Part shown: piece after piece, positions 33,322 through 44,829 of the stretch
Numbering within the stretch: the stretch's first letter is position 1
How the letters are laid out: each line of letters opens with the position of its first letter
Assembly (NCBI RefSeq): GCF_025370935.1
Contig: NC_133501.1
Location: forward strand, 6,977,902-7,041,901
From: Choristoneura fumiferana
Taxonomy: Eukaryota; Arthropoda; Insecta; Lepidoptera; Tortricidae
Direction: 5' to 3'
DNA: 64,000 nt
The notes under the pieces: generated by a model
The model's database searches: none
What the model was told of the DNA's origin: nothing
The model's input: the letters and a program-made list of their open reading frames with translations, nothing else
Made by a program: the position numbers and the translations under genes

Positions 33322-36300
33322 TCTCTCACTTGGCCTTCAGCGGCGTGTCGACCCCGAGCACGCGCTTCCACTGCTCGTGCGCCGTGAACTGTATGGCGGC
33401 GTAGGGCACGATGCGCGCCATGGTGGCGCTGTTGCCGCGCCACAGCGCCGCCACGCCCTCTGCGCGCACGCAGCCCGACAGGAAGCGCAGCGCTGCGCGG
33501 AACGAGTACGGCGTGCGGCTGCGCACAATAACGACAACGACATGGCTAATAGTAGATTGATAACCAAGGGTGGAAAGTGACCCATTTCACCCGAGATATT
33601 TCTGGCGCTCGAACGAAGTGAGAGCGCCAATAGTTCGAGGGAAATGGGTAATTTCACCCGAGTTAGACACTCTACTTTTCATTTCGACTGTGAGGAAAGT
33701 AAAATACTACAAAAAAAATGAGAATAATAATAAATTGAATTTACTTATATCCAACCTCCAACGGTACCTTTTCGACCTGGCCACTTGCCACGGCCGACTA
33801 TAAAAAAAAACGAGTTGGTCACGACCAAGGAGCTTATATACAAAACTGGAGGTTGAACGCCGAACGAAGAAGTTTGACCTTTATTACTTATTTATATATT
33901 CCATCTCTTTCTTTCACATTTCACGAATGACTTCCATCTCTTTCTTAACCTAACTAAAGAAAGAGATGGAATATGTTCGTGATGTAATAAAGATCTATTT
34001 TCTTGTTTCAAACGGATGTTCGGCGTTCAACCTCCAGTGTTGTATATAAGCTCCTTGGTCACGACGTGCATCTAGATGGCCATGCCGAAACGTGAAAAAA
34101 AAGTGTCATTGACGTAACTCAATTATCTTCGACTCCGTGGCTAATCGAAAAATTAAAAAAAAATTACTTTCCACCCTAGAGATGAAAACGCAATTTTCCA
34201 CCCGGCTATCTACCCATGAAAATTAAACTTTCCGAACAGGAGAGATGAAAAGATAATTACAATTGAGTGCATGGATTAAATTTGGTGACAACTTCAACTG
34301 CTTGTATTGATGTTCTTTAATGCAGCTTTGTTTCTTCTTACAAGCTTCTATTTACCTGACCCGTTGTTTGTCTGTCTGTAATCAAATCTTGCAAGTTAAA
34401 TTTGACCAACCTCCAGTAGTCGGATTGACTTGAAATTTGGTATACTTATATAACTTGCATGACAATACAATAATCTGATAGTGACATCCTGGTCATCCGG
34501 CCAGGATCATCTCCACAGGACGGAACTCCAACGGTTAATGCCATGAAATTTGATATGCAAATGTAGTTTAGGTCACAATACAGCTTGTATTAAAAATGAA
34601 ATTTTTACCAAAAACATTAAATATAAATTAGAGGAGCTCCTATTCCGGCAACTCTAACCTACGTTTTTTTCTAGTTTCCGAAACGAACTTTGAGACCAGT
34701 TGCTTTTTAGAGCACTTGCTACTACTTGCTTTTTAGATGAAATCATATAAACCTGTCGAGCGGCGTGATGAGTGGTCTTGGCCGACGCACTCTTATCCGT
34801 TCACACCGCTAGTGACGTCACCACTGCCGGAACCATCCTCCTTCCCCTGTGTCCTTAACTCCCACGGTGTGTGTACTCACGAGGTCTGGAAGTTGATCTT
34901 GGCGCGGTCGAGCGGCGCGATGGTGGTCTTGGCGAGCGCGCCCGCGACGGCGCCCGCCGCCAGTGACGTCACCACGGCCGCGCCCGCGCCGAGCCGCGCG
35001 TGCCGCCCCTCCCCCGCGTGCCCGGCGTTCCCCGCTTCTGGACATCAAATACTTTAGCAGCGGCCGCAGACAGGCATGTACAGTCAACATCAAAAGTAGC
35101 TATACACTTTCGAACTTTGTCGTTTTACAGCCACGTAACAAACGCCATGCAAGATTATGAATGTGACAGAGTAAAAAAGTGATCCGCTACTTTTGATGCT
35201 GACTGTACGCACTATGCGGACCGCGCAATTTACAACATTCTGCTATTTTATTTAGATCAGTTTATTTAATTTATTAGTTCATAAAAGGGGGGGTGCAATT
35301 TGGTGCCATGACCAGGATATCTTTAATTTAATTGTGGTGTTTCATGCAACCCTTTATAGTTATATATTTGTACGCCACAAATGGCAAAAAGTGAAGAACA
35401 CAAATATTTTGTCACCTATACATAATATAGTTCGCTTTTCGTACGTAATTTTTATGTATTTTATGTCTAAGTGTTTTAGTGTTTAACTGTAATGCTGTAT
35501 TTCTTTGTTGAAATAAATAAATAGTATGTATGTATATCACATAATACGATTATTATTATTATTTATCACAAAGCGATCACTTTCCATTCCACTAGGTCAG
35601 AGACCTTCGCCTTCGCCCCCACTCGAGCCGTTATCGGGACACCTGTCGTCGCTGTCATCGCTGTTATCGCTTTATAACCGCAGCGGCCGATAGCGATATC
35701 GGTGCGGTAATAGTTGAGTCAGCTGCACTTTGCCCGTCAACAAACAACGGTATTCAAGTGACGTCACAACACAATTTCGTCACAAGATCTTCTTGTATTA
35801 TTAATGCAAAGTGTGGTGGCCTAGTGGTTTGACCTATGACCTCTCAAGAAGAGGATCGTGGGTTCAAACCCCGGCTCGCACCTCTGAGTTTGTGGAAAAT
35901 GGAAATTCATGTGCGAAATTGCATTTGAAATTTGCCACGAGCTTTACGGTGGAGGAAAACATCGCGAGGAAACCTGCACAAGCCTGCGAAGCAATTCAAT
36001 GGTGTGCGTGAAGTTCCCTATCCGCACTGGGACCGCGTGGGAACTACGGCCCAAGCCCTCTCACTCTGTGAGGTGGCCTGTGCCCAGCAGTGGGACGTAT
36101 ATAGGATAGGATGATGAAAATTTTCTTGAATTATACATTACTAGCTGTTGCCGTCCGCGTATAATTCGTTTTTCTATCTAGCTATCCCGTGGGAACTATG
36201 CAATTTTCCGGGATAAAACTTTCCTATGACCTTCCCCGGGACTCAAACTATTTGTATGCCGAATTTCATCTGAATCGGTTCAACAGTTTAGATGTGAAGA

Positions 36301-36650
36301 AGTAACAAACAAACAGACATATGTCAACGCACGTAAAAAGAGCTCTGGGTGGCTAGTGGAGGGAATACGTTTGCGCATCTGTCAACTAACAAGCCAGTGG
36401 CGTGACGGCTACCCCCCCCCCCTCCCCCCACTGCTCCGCCGTCAATTTGGTCCGCATTTCGCTCACTGCGCAGGTATGTCGCCAGGAGCTCTTTTTACGT
36501 GCGTTGATTTGTACAAACTTTCGCATTAATGTAGACCACTTAACTAGCCGGGCTATGGGACCAGCCAGACCTTTGTAAGAATGAGTAAACGTTACCATTG
36601 TGTATCTCCCCGCGCGCTTGCAGCGACGCGCGCGCGCCGGCCGCCGCCAT
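29976..36650 (-). CDS. SLC25A42: SLC25A42-type mitochondrial carrier, complete
   Basis: Predicted inner-mitochondrial-membrane carrier. The closest family is SLC25A42, which imports coenzyme A in exchange for adenine nucleotides (family knowledge). Exons in coding order are 36650-36596, 35037-34881, 33518-33330, 31642-31463, 31194-31109, 30679-30511 and 30117-29976. Every junction is GT-AG with matching phase, giving 325 aa and one stop (human about 318). The three carrier repeats each carry the signature: PLDRAK (residues 60-65), PLDLAR (157-162) and PLDIVR (251-256). Family-typical blocks are LWRGNSATMARIVPYAAIQF, GVVPYAGVSFFTYDTLKH and GLSMNWVKGPVAVGISF. The start exon has an acceptor at 36689, so a 5' noncoding exon lies further upstream. 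Confidence 0.92.
30271..30338 (-). pseudogene. partial copy of SLC25A42 exon 6 end, in intron 6
   Basis: The minus strand aligns with the last ~45 bases of exon 6 and the first ~20 of its intron. The real exon ends with residues GRYTTIAGTLATVYR; the copy reads RQYASIADTLVNVYR without a stop. The intron part (ccagaaggata versus ccagaaagata) is also shared, but the donor GT has become GA. It is a diverged fragment, not a usable exon as it stands. Confidence 0.65.
30336..30478. repeat. imperfect ~20-bp tandem array ('acttagaccagttgct')
   Basis: About seven units of a 20-bp motif, cttagaccagttgcta with variants, lie between the exon 6 copy and the true exon 6. The same unit recurs near 34690-34735, 41325-41400 (reverse), 41700-41740 and 61478-61515. 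Confidence 0.8.
31660..32415 (-). repeat. decayed tandem copies of SLC25A42 exon 4 start, in intron 3
   Basis: The start of exon 4 (coding RQNKLTHLVAGSLAGV) and its acceptor region recur at about 31762, 31843, 32189, 32304 and 32367, each with a linking 'aaggtcaaggtcacattta'-type spacer. Two copies read RQNKLWH in one frame. The copy at 32189 keeps the AG acceptor and an open KKLMYLVAGSLVGV. An unrelated piece (about 31900-32130) interrupts the series. Confidence 0.8.
32421..32459 (+). repeat. (GT)n microsatellite
   Basis: A GT run of about 35 bases in SLC25A42 intron 3, followed by 'ttcacgctaaaacggttgga', a common dispersed-repeat start. Confidence 0.85.
33249..33320 (+). repeat. long (GT)n microsatellite beside a splice donor
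   Basis: A pure dinucleotide run of about 70 bases. On the transcribed minus strand it is a CA repeat starting about ten bases after the exon 3 donor of SLC25A42 (33329). CA repeats next to donors can influence splicing through hnRNP L-type proteins (known in vertebrates). No effect is shown here. Confidence 0.95.
33590..33700. repeat. 'atttcacccgag' dispersed repeat
   Basis: 'cccatttcacccgagatatt' and 'gtaatttcacccgagttaga' flank 'ggcgctcgaacgaagtgaga', which itself forms an imperfect palindrome with 'gcgcc'. It lies in SLC25A42 intron 2. Unassigned element. Confidence 0.5.
33826..34057. mobile_element. 232-bp hAT-like MITE with 8-bp target duplication
   Basis: It begins CAAGGAGCTTATATACAA and ends with its inverse. 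Similarity continues through 'actggaggttgaacgccga'. The 8-bp sequence GTCACGAC borders both ends exactly (33818-33825 and 34058-34065). An 8-bp duplication with CA-starting inverted ends is the hAT pattern. Non-autonomous, in SLC25A42 intron 2. Confidence 0.85.
34360..34575 (+). repeat. dispersed repeat, 'gtgacatcctggt' family
   Basis: Copy of the family at 4980-5290, with 'gtagtcggattgacttgaaa', 'gtgacatcctggtcatccgg' and 'aactccaacggttaatgcca'. Confidence 0.7.
35077..35210. repeat. short inverted-repeat element ('catcaaaagtagc')
   Basis: The left end 'gtacagtcaacatcaaaagt' is inverted at the right end 'acttttgatgctgactgtac'. MITE-like, about 134 bp, in SLC25A42 intron 1 and close to the exon 2 acceptor. 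Confidence 0.7.
35811..36116 (+). repeat. full-length tRNA-derived SINE
   Basis: The head has an A box in 'ggtggcctagtggtttgacc' and a B box in 'gggttcaaaccccgg' (35860-35874). A unique body of about 180 bases follows, then the common 3' tail 'cccagcagtgggacgtata' and a GATGAT-type end. It lies in SLC25A42 intron 1. A reverse-strand head copy is at 36781-36915, and tail-only copies are at 1455-1502 and 32680-32722. Confidence 0.85.
36324..36507. repeat. 184-bp inverted-repeat element ('tcaacgcacgtaaaaagagc')
   Basis: Left end 'tcaacgcacgtaaaaagagc', right end 'gctctttttacgtgcgttga', exact inverses. It encloses a C homopolymer near 36412-36428. It lies directly downstream of SLC25A42 exon 1. 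A fragment of the family ('tgctctttacgtgcgttgg') is at 59891-59909. Confidence 0.8.
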
Positions 36651-36780
36651 GCCTCACATCCCACGCAACGCCACGCAACGCCAGCCACCTGCAACAAACA
36701 ACTTATACAATACACCATACCTATAGTATACCTAGATTATAATTTGTAACCACCGAACCTAAGCAATGCTTAAGTCTTCA

Positions 36781-36915
36781 CCGTAAAGCTCGTGGTAAAT
36801 TTCAAATGTAATTTCGCACATGAATTCCGAAAAACTCAGAGGTGCGAGCCGGGGTTTGAACCCACGATCCTCTGCTTGAGAGGCCATAGGTCAAACCACT
36901 AGGCCACCACGGCTT
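36781..36915 (-). repeat. SINE head copy, reverse strand
   Basis: Reverse complement of the first ~135 bases of the SINE at 35811-36116, with a matching B box 'gggtttgaaccca' (plus-strand view). The 3' body is missing. Confidence 0.8.
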
Positions 36916-36919
36916 GTTG

Positions 36920-39845
36920 TTGGTAGGGTATAGGCACATTTAAAATAATGTTATCTAAAATACTCAGAATTTGAAAAGTACTCAGCTCAGAAAAAACAAG
37001 TGCCACAAACAAACTGATTTGGGGTCAGGTACGCTTCCAGCGCACCCACTACCACTACCTGCTCTGTTATTATAATTGTTACTATCAATTTTGTAAAAGA
37101 TGTCAACATTTGTACCATTTTGGAAATGTTATGATTATGAATTGAGAAATTCATTTCCGTAATTTTTAGGCGAAGTGTCAACTATTTTTTTTAAATAATC
37201 AACGTTCATTTAAAACCTTGTCAAAAAATTATAATGATTTGTGATTTCAAATATTAACTTTTTATTACTTGTACTTGCACTGTTGTGTTTGGCGTGGAGA
37301 GTAAGACAGCCGGTGGGTGAAATCATAAATTATTAAACTAAAATTAATAAACATTATTAAGTTTTTAGGTATTGACCTAACTAACTAACTAGGATAATCA
37401 CAATTATTATTTTGAACATTCATCAAGTAATTGAATATCACAAATAAAGCTTAAATACCAATATTAAGAGGTAAACACCATCATCTCTCAAATCTAAGCT
37501 GTAAACGTCGTGCTACGCACAGGCCTCCTATCAGAATGAAAGGGCTTGGGTATTTCAGTTAAAACCATTCACAATAACATCGTAGGGAGAGCAATATTTG
37601 GTTGTCAAACATGGTTGGTCATGGCCAGTGTCATTTTGGTATATATGATTGTTTTGGGAGTTCTTTTTTGGTTGTTAGGGTCATTACATCTGATATTTTG
37701 TTATAACTGGTGTTGTTATAACCAGTTTTGGCTGTATTTCCTACACCATCCCAGGGTGCATAAAGGACTGCTTTGTACCTTTGTGTAATTCATTAAACAA
37801 GTAGTTCAAGTAGTTCAGTTTGTTAATTATTAAACTTCCACTATTTAGAGAGTGAACCTACGAGCCGAGGTAAGTAATACTATCTTATCTCGATGATATT
37901 ATCTATGCGATACCATCAAACTCCGAAAGTTGAGAAATATGTAATTACGTCACAAACAGAAACTTACAGATTTCCTTAAAAAAAATTTTTTTTCACTTAA
38001 TAACCTAAAAAGGAAATGTCAAACAACAACAAACAAACAATTCGAAGAATCCAACTCGAGAATGATTCGAATAACCGCAATGATAACAAAGATTCGTAAT
38101 CAAACGTGAAAAGTACAAAGTCTAAATTCCGACCTTGGACGATGAGCCGAGGGCAGAAGTGACCATCGGAGGCTCGGAGGGCTATATTTAGAACACAAGC
38201 TATTAGGTTATGAATAAAAAAACACGCACGACTCACTCGCGGTTCCAGCAGATACCTCCAGTTAGCGAAACACCTTCAGGCCACAGTACTACTTGATTTA
38301 CCACTGAAAAATACACTTTTAAATCCTGACTAAGCCAGGGGCCAAGCCTCGTGGGTGTCCAGATTTTTTAAAGTAAATAGTTTATTTATTCAAGTTTTCT
38401 TCGATGATAAAACTGAGAAAAACTAATCACGTAATTTCGAGTTCGCGCTGTCACTCGCAAGGTGTTACTGACAGTGACAGCAGGGCGACAGTGTCGCCAG
38501 TTTAACAGTTTAATCTACTATTTTAGTAGTTTTTATTCTTGCTGTCATCGAAAATTGGGATTTTCAGTTCCGCTCTAATTTTTACTTTACTACCTACTAA
38601 ACTATAATTATACAAAGAGGGAAAAGTTTCAAAGTATGATAAAGAAAAGAACAATAGAAAACGGACAAAACTATTTAAAGTACGAAATTGTTGAAGAATT
38701 TAATCATTCCCGTCTTTCACTTTAGAGGCCCTGGGAACAACTTGCTGTATTCGGGGGTATTGGTAGTCCTGATTTTCGGGCGAGAATTGAGTAGCAATCG
38801 GTTACAGTTTGGTAATGGAGTAAGGACTAGGGGGGCTCAGTGCATCGAGGGGCCCTGGGCACATGTTCAGTGGGGAAGAGGGGCCTGTAGTGTAGGTACT
38901 TCAAAAATAACAGTTTCATTTCTACGCTATTATTCACTTTATCATACTTATTATTGTTAGAAATTTATTTGCTTCTGTTAGTTATGAGTTAGGTATAACT
39001 TTACCTTAAAAACTGTTGAATTCCTAACTATCAGAAATACGATGAAAGTCTTAAATATCTTTTTGACACCTCTTCTTCAGAAAATAACTATTTCACGCCT
39101 CTCCTTCAGAAAAGTGACTTTTCCTCCCTGGCGAGAGGGAGCAAAGTGCAACTTTTCTGTTCAAAGCTTTTCTAAGTGTTATATTGCAAAAGTCATTTTT
39201 TGAAGTTGATAATTAAACCACGACATTTTCTATGCTGATTGTTCTTTGATGGTTGCTATTTAGTTATTTTCTAGTAGTTAGATATTTTCTATGCTGGTTG
39301 ATATTTAGTATTTTTTCAAGTTTCTTAATGCTCGGTGTGAAAAGTTGTATGAGCCACTCGGGAGCAAAATTATTTTCATCTTGGGCGTTAACACTTGAAT
39401 CCCTCATTACGCTCAGGATTCTATTGCAGAATCCTTCGCTACATTCTGGGTTCAATTTACGCCCTTGCCGTAAATACACCATTTTGCTCCCTTGTGACAC
39501 AAATAACTAGGTATAGTCTACACTTCGCTCGGATTCCTGCTGTGCGTAGGCAGATGGGATTTGCGTTCACCGTTTTCAGACTAGTAACAGTCAATAAATA
39601 AAACCAAATATGTATCAAAACTGTTTATTTAAACATTAGCACTGCGTTTACTTTTATAATTTGTGTACCCGACGTCAGGACACACCTCTAGCAAAACTAA
39701 CTCATAGCCTACAAATGCAAGTTAAACTCAACCCTCACGCATCAACAACAAAGCTCAAATTAGTGCAACAGATTCAGTTCACAATTCAAAATTAGCTTTA
39801 TTTAGCACCTCATTCATACACAGTATAAAATACACAGCAAAAACG
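36920..39845. other. spacer upstream of SLC25A42, no gene assigned
   Basis: The promoter and 5' noncoding exon of SLC25A42 should lie here but I cannot place them. 39370-39490 carries a repeat-like 'cattacgctcaggattcta' segment. No protein-like exon was recognised. Confidence 0.4.
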
Positions 39846-39847
39846 CG

Positions 39848-40494
39848 TACAGTCAGCAGCAGCAGGAGATGAGTAGTTGTGCTCAATATGATCTACACAC
39901 TCTTATTTATTACCTTGCCAGTAGTCAATTTCAACTTTTTTTGCTTAATGGCAACCGGTCGCTTTAGGTTAGCAACCATTACTGCCAATGACACCTGACT
40001 TAGGGGCTGTTTCACCATCCATTGATTAGCGTTAACCGACGGTTAAATGTGATGCCGTCTCCGTCTATTTGAACAAAACAAATAGAGACGGCATCACACC
40101 TAACCGACAGTTAACACTAATCAATGGATGGTGAAACAGCCCCTTAATTATACGTTTTTTTTAAACGGGGTTGCCGAAGCGAGTTTGTTGCGTGCCTGCA
40201 ATGGACATACACAAAGCACAGCGACAGCACAAGACGTAGGGACAGTCGCTTTAATGAAAAGGTTGACTACCTAAGGGCTATTTTTGCTTGCTCAGTATAA
40301 CTGGTTTATCGGCCGCGTATAACATATTCCGTTATAATATAATTCAAAAAGGTAACATGTGCTTGCAACGTGTAAGCGAATTTATTTGAAAACTGGTCAA
40401 CCTTTTCATTCCGCCGCTGTACAAAAGGCAGTGGAGTCGTGTGTAGATTTTGAGCACCGCAACCGCTCATCCACATCTGTTGCTGACTGTACGC
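39848..40494. mobile_element. inverted-repeat element with 'cagtcagcagc' ends, carrying a nested MITE
   Basis: The left end ('gtacagtcagcagcagcagg', 'gtgctcaatatgatctacac') is inverted at 40440-40494 ('gtgtagattttgagcacc', 'ttgctgactgtacg'). A separate palindromic MITE (40010-40145) sits inside. A fragment of the same family occurs at about 20003-20050 ('ccgctcatccacttctgctg'). Confidence 0.7.
40010..40145. mobile_element. 134-bp near-perfect palindromic MITE
   Basis: 'ggggctgtttcaccatccat' and 'tgattagcgttaaccgacgg' are mirrored through 'gatgccgtct' to the other end ('atggatggtgaaacagcccc'). Ends read TTAGGGG...CCCCTTAA. Almost the whole unit is self-complementary. Confidence 0.85.
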
Positions 40495-40499
40495 TATGA

Positions 40500-41770
40500 A
40501 AAAAACTAAATTAAATTAAGGTTAAATCTTGTATGGCGCTGAAAAAAGGAATGTCAAATACTATTTTTCACTCGTTTTTGCGCAGATCTCGAATTATGTT
40601 TATACGTAAATATTACAGGTTTAGTACAAGCCAAGAAAATATCTATTAAATCAAATTTAATGTGCTTTCATAGTAAATCAAAGTAACTATAATAAAATTA
40701 GTATTTGTAAAAAAAATATTCTAGTAACAACATTTTGCTGACTGTACTTGTATTGTTATCCACACGACATGTTTGATACTAACAAACATATTTGATATAA
40801 GAGATTTGACTTCCACAAACAATAAGAATTAAAAGTTAAATAAAAGTCTCGTAAACAATTTTTTTACCGACGAAAAAAACAGAGAAGGAGGTTCTCAAGT
40901 CGACGCGTACAGTACATATTTACTTTTTTATATTTTTAGCGCAAATAAAATGTATACTTATTAATTGTCTTTTTAGTATTTTTAAAACAAGTAAATAATC
41001 AATAGAGTTGCTGTTGCCAGCGCGTGACGTCACAGTTCAGTATTGCCCACTGAACGAGGAAAATTGTTTTCGTGTGTATTTCCATACACGAACCACGTCG
41101 ACAACGTTCCGCCTCTCCCGCTAAGTATTAAATAAAACAAGTGTTTCCGTACGTGCAAGGGAGATAAATATACCTATGTATGACTCCATAGCCATATGGC
41201 ATGTTATATTTTTATACTTTTTTATTTGTGATACAAAATTTATGGTCAAATCGAGATTTGATAGCTATAAAAAACAATGTCAATGAGGACTTATCTTGCT
41301 ATAGTGGTATAGTATTATTTCGTCTAAAAAGCAGCTGGTCTAAGTACCAATGGTTTAAGAAGCTACTAGGCTCAGTAGCAAGTGGTCCAAGAAGCAACTG
41401 ACAGTTTGTGTCGGAAACTGAAAAAACGACTAGGTTAGGTTATTTGCGTCAAGGCGCGAAACACCTCAGCCACGCGGAATAGGAGCTCCGCGAACTTTGA
41501 GTCAAAGAATTATATTTTCAGACCACTTGCTACTTAGCCTCGAGTTCCCGCGTACTAATACTAGTACATATTGTTAGCAATAGAATTTCCATCTTTTGAA
41601 AAAGGAATAAAGTGTTATTTTCTCTGTATCATTCAAATTAAAAAAAAAACAACTATCTATGAGACAATAAGATTTAAACTTTGATGACCAGTCCAGTTTC
41701 TTCTTAGACTACTTGGTACTTTAGAGCAGCTGTTCTTTAGACATCACGTAGCGCCCCCCTCCCCGCCCCC
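40500..41770. other. spacer between SLC25A42 and TXNDC9 with repeat pieces
   Basis: Holds a fragment of the ACCGACTTC family (40862-40905). At 41325-41500 is the reverse of the segment at 34630-34735, with the shared order 'aggagctcc', 'ttcagtttccga' and the 20-bp 'acttagaccag' units. No gene seen. Confidence 0.5.
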
Positions 41771-41773
41771 CCA

Positions 41774-44700
41774 TCAGTCGCTGAGCCCGTCGGAGTCGGA
41801 GTCCCTCGTCCCGCGGATGGTCCTTTTGCTCTGTATGTGCATCTTCCTCTGCCTGCGCGCCTCCTCGGGCGGCACGGTCAGGTCGCCCGAATACTCTATC
41901 ACCTCCGATCTGCAATCGAACAAGCTTTTATGGACATCAAAATAAAAACCAGAGTGAATAAGACTCGCGCACTGAGGGTTCCGTACAAAAATAGCTATAA
42001 AATAGTAGCGTTACTACTAAATAAAATCAGAGTTTTTTTTGACTAATGAAATGACATTGTAATTCTACTTATATATATTGGGCTAAGAGTCATGAAATTT
42101 GGTATGTAAGTAGCTGGACGTCTGGAATAAAACAAACAAACAAACAGACTGAACTTTTATTACGGGCGTGAAAACAAAGTTTAGATTAAAATTATATTTA
42201 ATACACCTTAAAACCGTACCATAAAAATATCGAGCATGCCACAGTGTTCCATAGTCCCCGTGTTGTTGGGAAAAAGGTTTCCGAAAGACAAAACTGTCTA
42301 AAAACACAGACATTTATTGCCCCTGAACGCATATTTGCCATAATTAATCACAGATATTGCAAAATATTCACCAAATTATTCTAATCATAAATAAACCCGC
42401 GTAGCTCACCCAAAAACAGTGACATTTGACATTTCGGAGACCTCACGCTACACTAGCGCCTCTAGCGGCGAATTCATACGCGATAGCCCTCATTTTCCAC
42501 CCGGTTATCTACCATGAAAATTAAAAACTTTCCGAACAGGAGAGATGAAAAGGTACTTTTGTTGGCTACGCCGTATTGTAGTATCTTCGACGGTTTGTAG
42601 ATTGCCCCCCCCCCCCCCCCGTTACCTGGCGAGCCTCCACTCGAGTGTCTCTGTGCTGAAGTCGTCCCGGTTGCCCAGCTCGGTGAAGCCGACCACGAAG
42701 TCCCGCGTCTTGTTCTGTGTGACGAGCGCCAACGTCGGGATCACGCGGATCTTGAGACGGCCTGCAACAACAATAGTAAAAACAAAATGGCGACAGTATC
42801 GACAACACAACAGTAGACGCACTATCTAACTATAATAACGAAAATTCCAACGCTTTAAAAGTTTTTGTTCAACATTCCACCCTCAGTCAGCGTCTCTGTT
42901 TTTAGTATTTTAATTAACTTAAAAAGAAACACGATTATTTTTATTTTTTTTTTGATAAAAACTTAAAAGGAAAAGAACCAGTTTGGTAGTCTATAACTCT
43001 GTTAAGCAACTAAAAGTTCAACAGTCGGTTATCAAAATGATAATCAGCTCAAAATTTTCCAGTAATGGGTACTGACCGATGACGATCATTTCTCATCAGT
43101 TAACCCGCTGCTCGTTTGTTTACCTCATAGAGATATAGATACAAAATGAGAACACTTGAGCAGCAGTTCCGACGCGGGCCCAGTGCGAATTGGGAACTTC
43201 ACACATCCCCCCACGACCTACCCTACCTTACTACGCTACGGCACTGCGGCCTGCGGGCAACTCACCGGTAAGGAAGGGCGCGCGCTCGGCGTCCATCTTG
43301 ACGAAGCGCGTCTCGACGTGTTTGGTGGCCAGCAGCTTGAGATGCATGTCGAAGATGCGGCAGCGCGGCGCGTCCCCGCGGTAGAAGTGGCACACCACGC
43401 GGTCCGACTTGCCGCACACAGCGAAGAACTCCTTCTCGCCGTCGATCTCGGAGTAGGAGCCGTGGCCCTGAAAACACAGTTGAAAACTATTTTAATTTTT
43501 TTATTTTTAAGGGCACCAGCAGGATTATTTTCAAATGGGTGCATTGCATCTCGCATCTTGTTATTTTTGCAAGTCCCAGGGGGATAGAATAGTTTTTATT
43601 TTTATTTTTTTACTTTATTTTATTTTATTCGGAAAACCAACAGCTTAAATTAACTACCTAATACAGGTGGAATACAGAACATGTAACAATGGAGCCAATT
43701 AAAGGTTTCCACAGATAATACGAAGATATGAACACATTAGCACAAAGAAATGGAAAACAAATTAAACACAAAAAATAAAGTAAATGGAAAACAAAAAAGA
43801 AAATTTTTGCATGGTACCTTATACACCTATTGTGGTAACTTAAATCAATAATTCTCGATTTAAACTGAAGAAATTTTAAGAACTTCCTTTGAATAGTTTC
43901 AATACGATTAACATATATGTTATAGCACGGGTTCCACACCACGGATATATTATCTTAGATAATTGCATAGTTCCCGCGGGATAGCGCTAACTGAGTGTGT
44001 GTGTCTGTGTGTGTGTGCGTGCACTCACGTTAGCGAGCCACTCCTGTTTCTTGTGCGCGCGCGCCTTCATCTCGGCGAGGCGTTGCTGCCGCAGCGCCTC
44101 CAGGTCGCTGTTGTCGAGGGTGTCCAGTCTGCAACCAGCTCAGTCACATCAACATCATCATCACAAGCTTTTCCCTTAGGATTCAGAAAACCATCATCGC
44201 CAAAAAGAATGCGCCGCAAGAAACTTGGCAATATTTTTTTCCATTAAAAAAACTTTAGCTGTATGTGGCTGTCAATCGTTCAAAGGTTAACTGGAAGAGA
44301 ACCCTTTAAGAGATAAGTTCGCCTTTGTATTTCTTATTATTTTATTTGTTAATTTCATGTATTTTTATGTATAGCCCAGTTCTTAAACTTGTGAGCTTAA
44401 AATTTGATCAAAAATATCTGAACACAACTCTATTGTTAACAGCGTAGAAGCATTCAGATATTTTTGATCAAATTTTTGCTCACAAGTTTATAAACTCGAC
44501 TATACAATAAAGAGAATACAATACAATACAATACATAGTGACCAGACTATAGCCTGAAATAAATATTCAATAATTGAATTTAATGTTGATACCCTGACTG
44601 TCCTAGGCCCCTCACAGTCACAATGCATGAATCTAAAGTAAACTATTATACAAAGATCCTGTTCAATGATCCTAACTTTCAATAATCCCAAATTTAGCCA

Positions 44701-44823
44701 CCAGAGTGCGGGCCGACTCGGCCTCTTGGGACAGGGGTCCCAGGTGAGTGAGACGCACCTCTCCAACTCATTGTCGAGCTGCTTCTCCACCGTCTGCGCC
44801 ACATTGTACAGCACCTGCTCCAT
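41774..44823 (-). CDS. TXNDC9: TXNDC9, thioredoxin-domain chaperonin cofactor, complete
   Basis: Phosducin-like/thioredoxin-like cytosolic protein that modulates the CCT chaperonin in actin and tubulin folding (family knowledge). Exons in coding order are 44823-44759, 44128-44029, 43467-43266, 42761-42626 and 41909-41774. All junctions are GT-AG with matching phase, giving 212 aa. The N-terminal helix is MEQVLYNVAQTVEKQLDNEL, then LEALRQQRLAEMKARAHKK. The thioredoxin-like domain starts at about residue 56 (GHGSYSEIDGEKEFFAVCGK, VVCHFYRGDAPRCRIFD) and has the conserved loop IRVIPTLALV (about 125-134). It then continues YVVGF-like FVVGFTELGN. The C-terminus has RRQRKMHIQSKRTIRG and an acidic DSDSDGLSD tail typical of the family. 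No CxxC redox pair is present, as expected. Confidence 0.93.
42607..42620 (-). repeat. C/G homopolymer beside a splice donor
   Basis: A run of Cs on the plus strand, Gs on the transcript, begins five bases after the TXNDC9 exon 4 donor (42625). Its true length is uncertain in the assembly. Confidence 0.85.
43993..44020 (+). repeat. GT-rich microsatellite beside a splice donor
   Basis: Interrupted GT repeat. On the transcript it is CA-rich sequence beginning about eight bases after the TXNDC9 exon 2 donor (44028). Confidence 0.85.
44385..44492. mobile_element. 108-bp palindromic MITE
   Basis: 'aaacttgtgagcttaaaatt' then 'tgatcaaaaatatctgaa' is mirrored at 44453-44492 ('ttcagatatttttgatca', 'ttgctcacaagttta') around a ~25-base centre. 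It lies in TXNDC9 intron 1. Confidence 0.85.
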
Positions 44824-44829
44824 GCTGCA

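Noticed and set aside
35811..35880. Possible tRNA gene (good B box, A-box-like start)
   Set aside because: No acceptor-stem pairing; body and tail of a SINE follow, and a reverse head copy lies at 36781-36915.
36386..36718. 110-codon minus-strand frame over SLC25A42 exon 1
   Set aside because: Different frame from the phase-consistent 55-base coding exon; it reads through the donor and a MITE.
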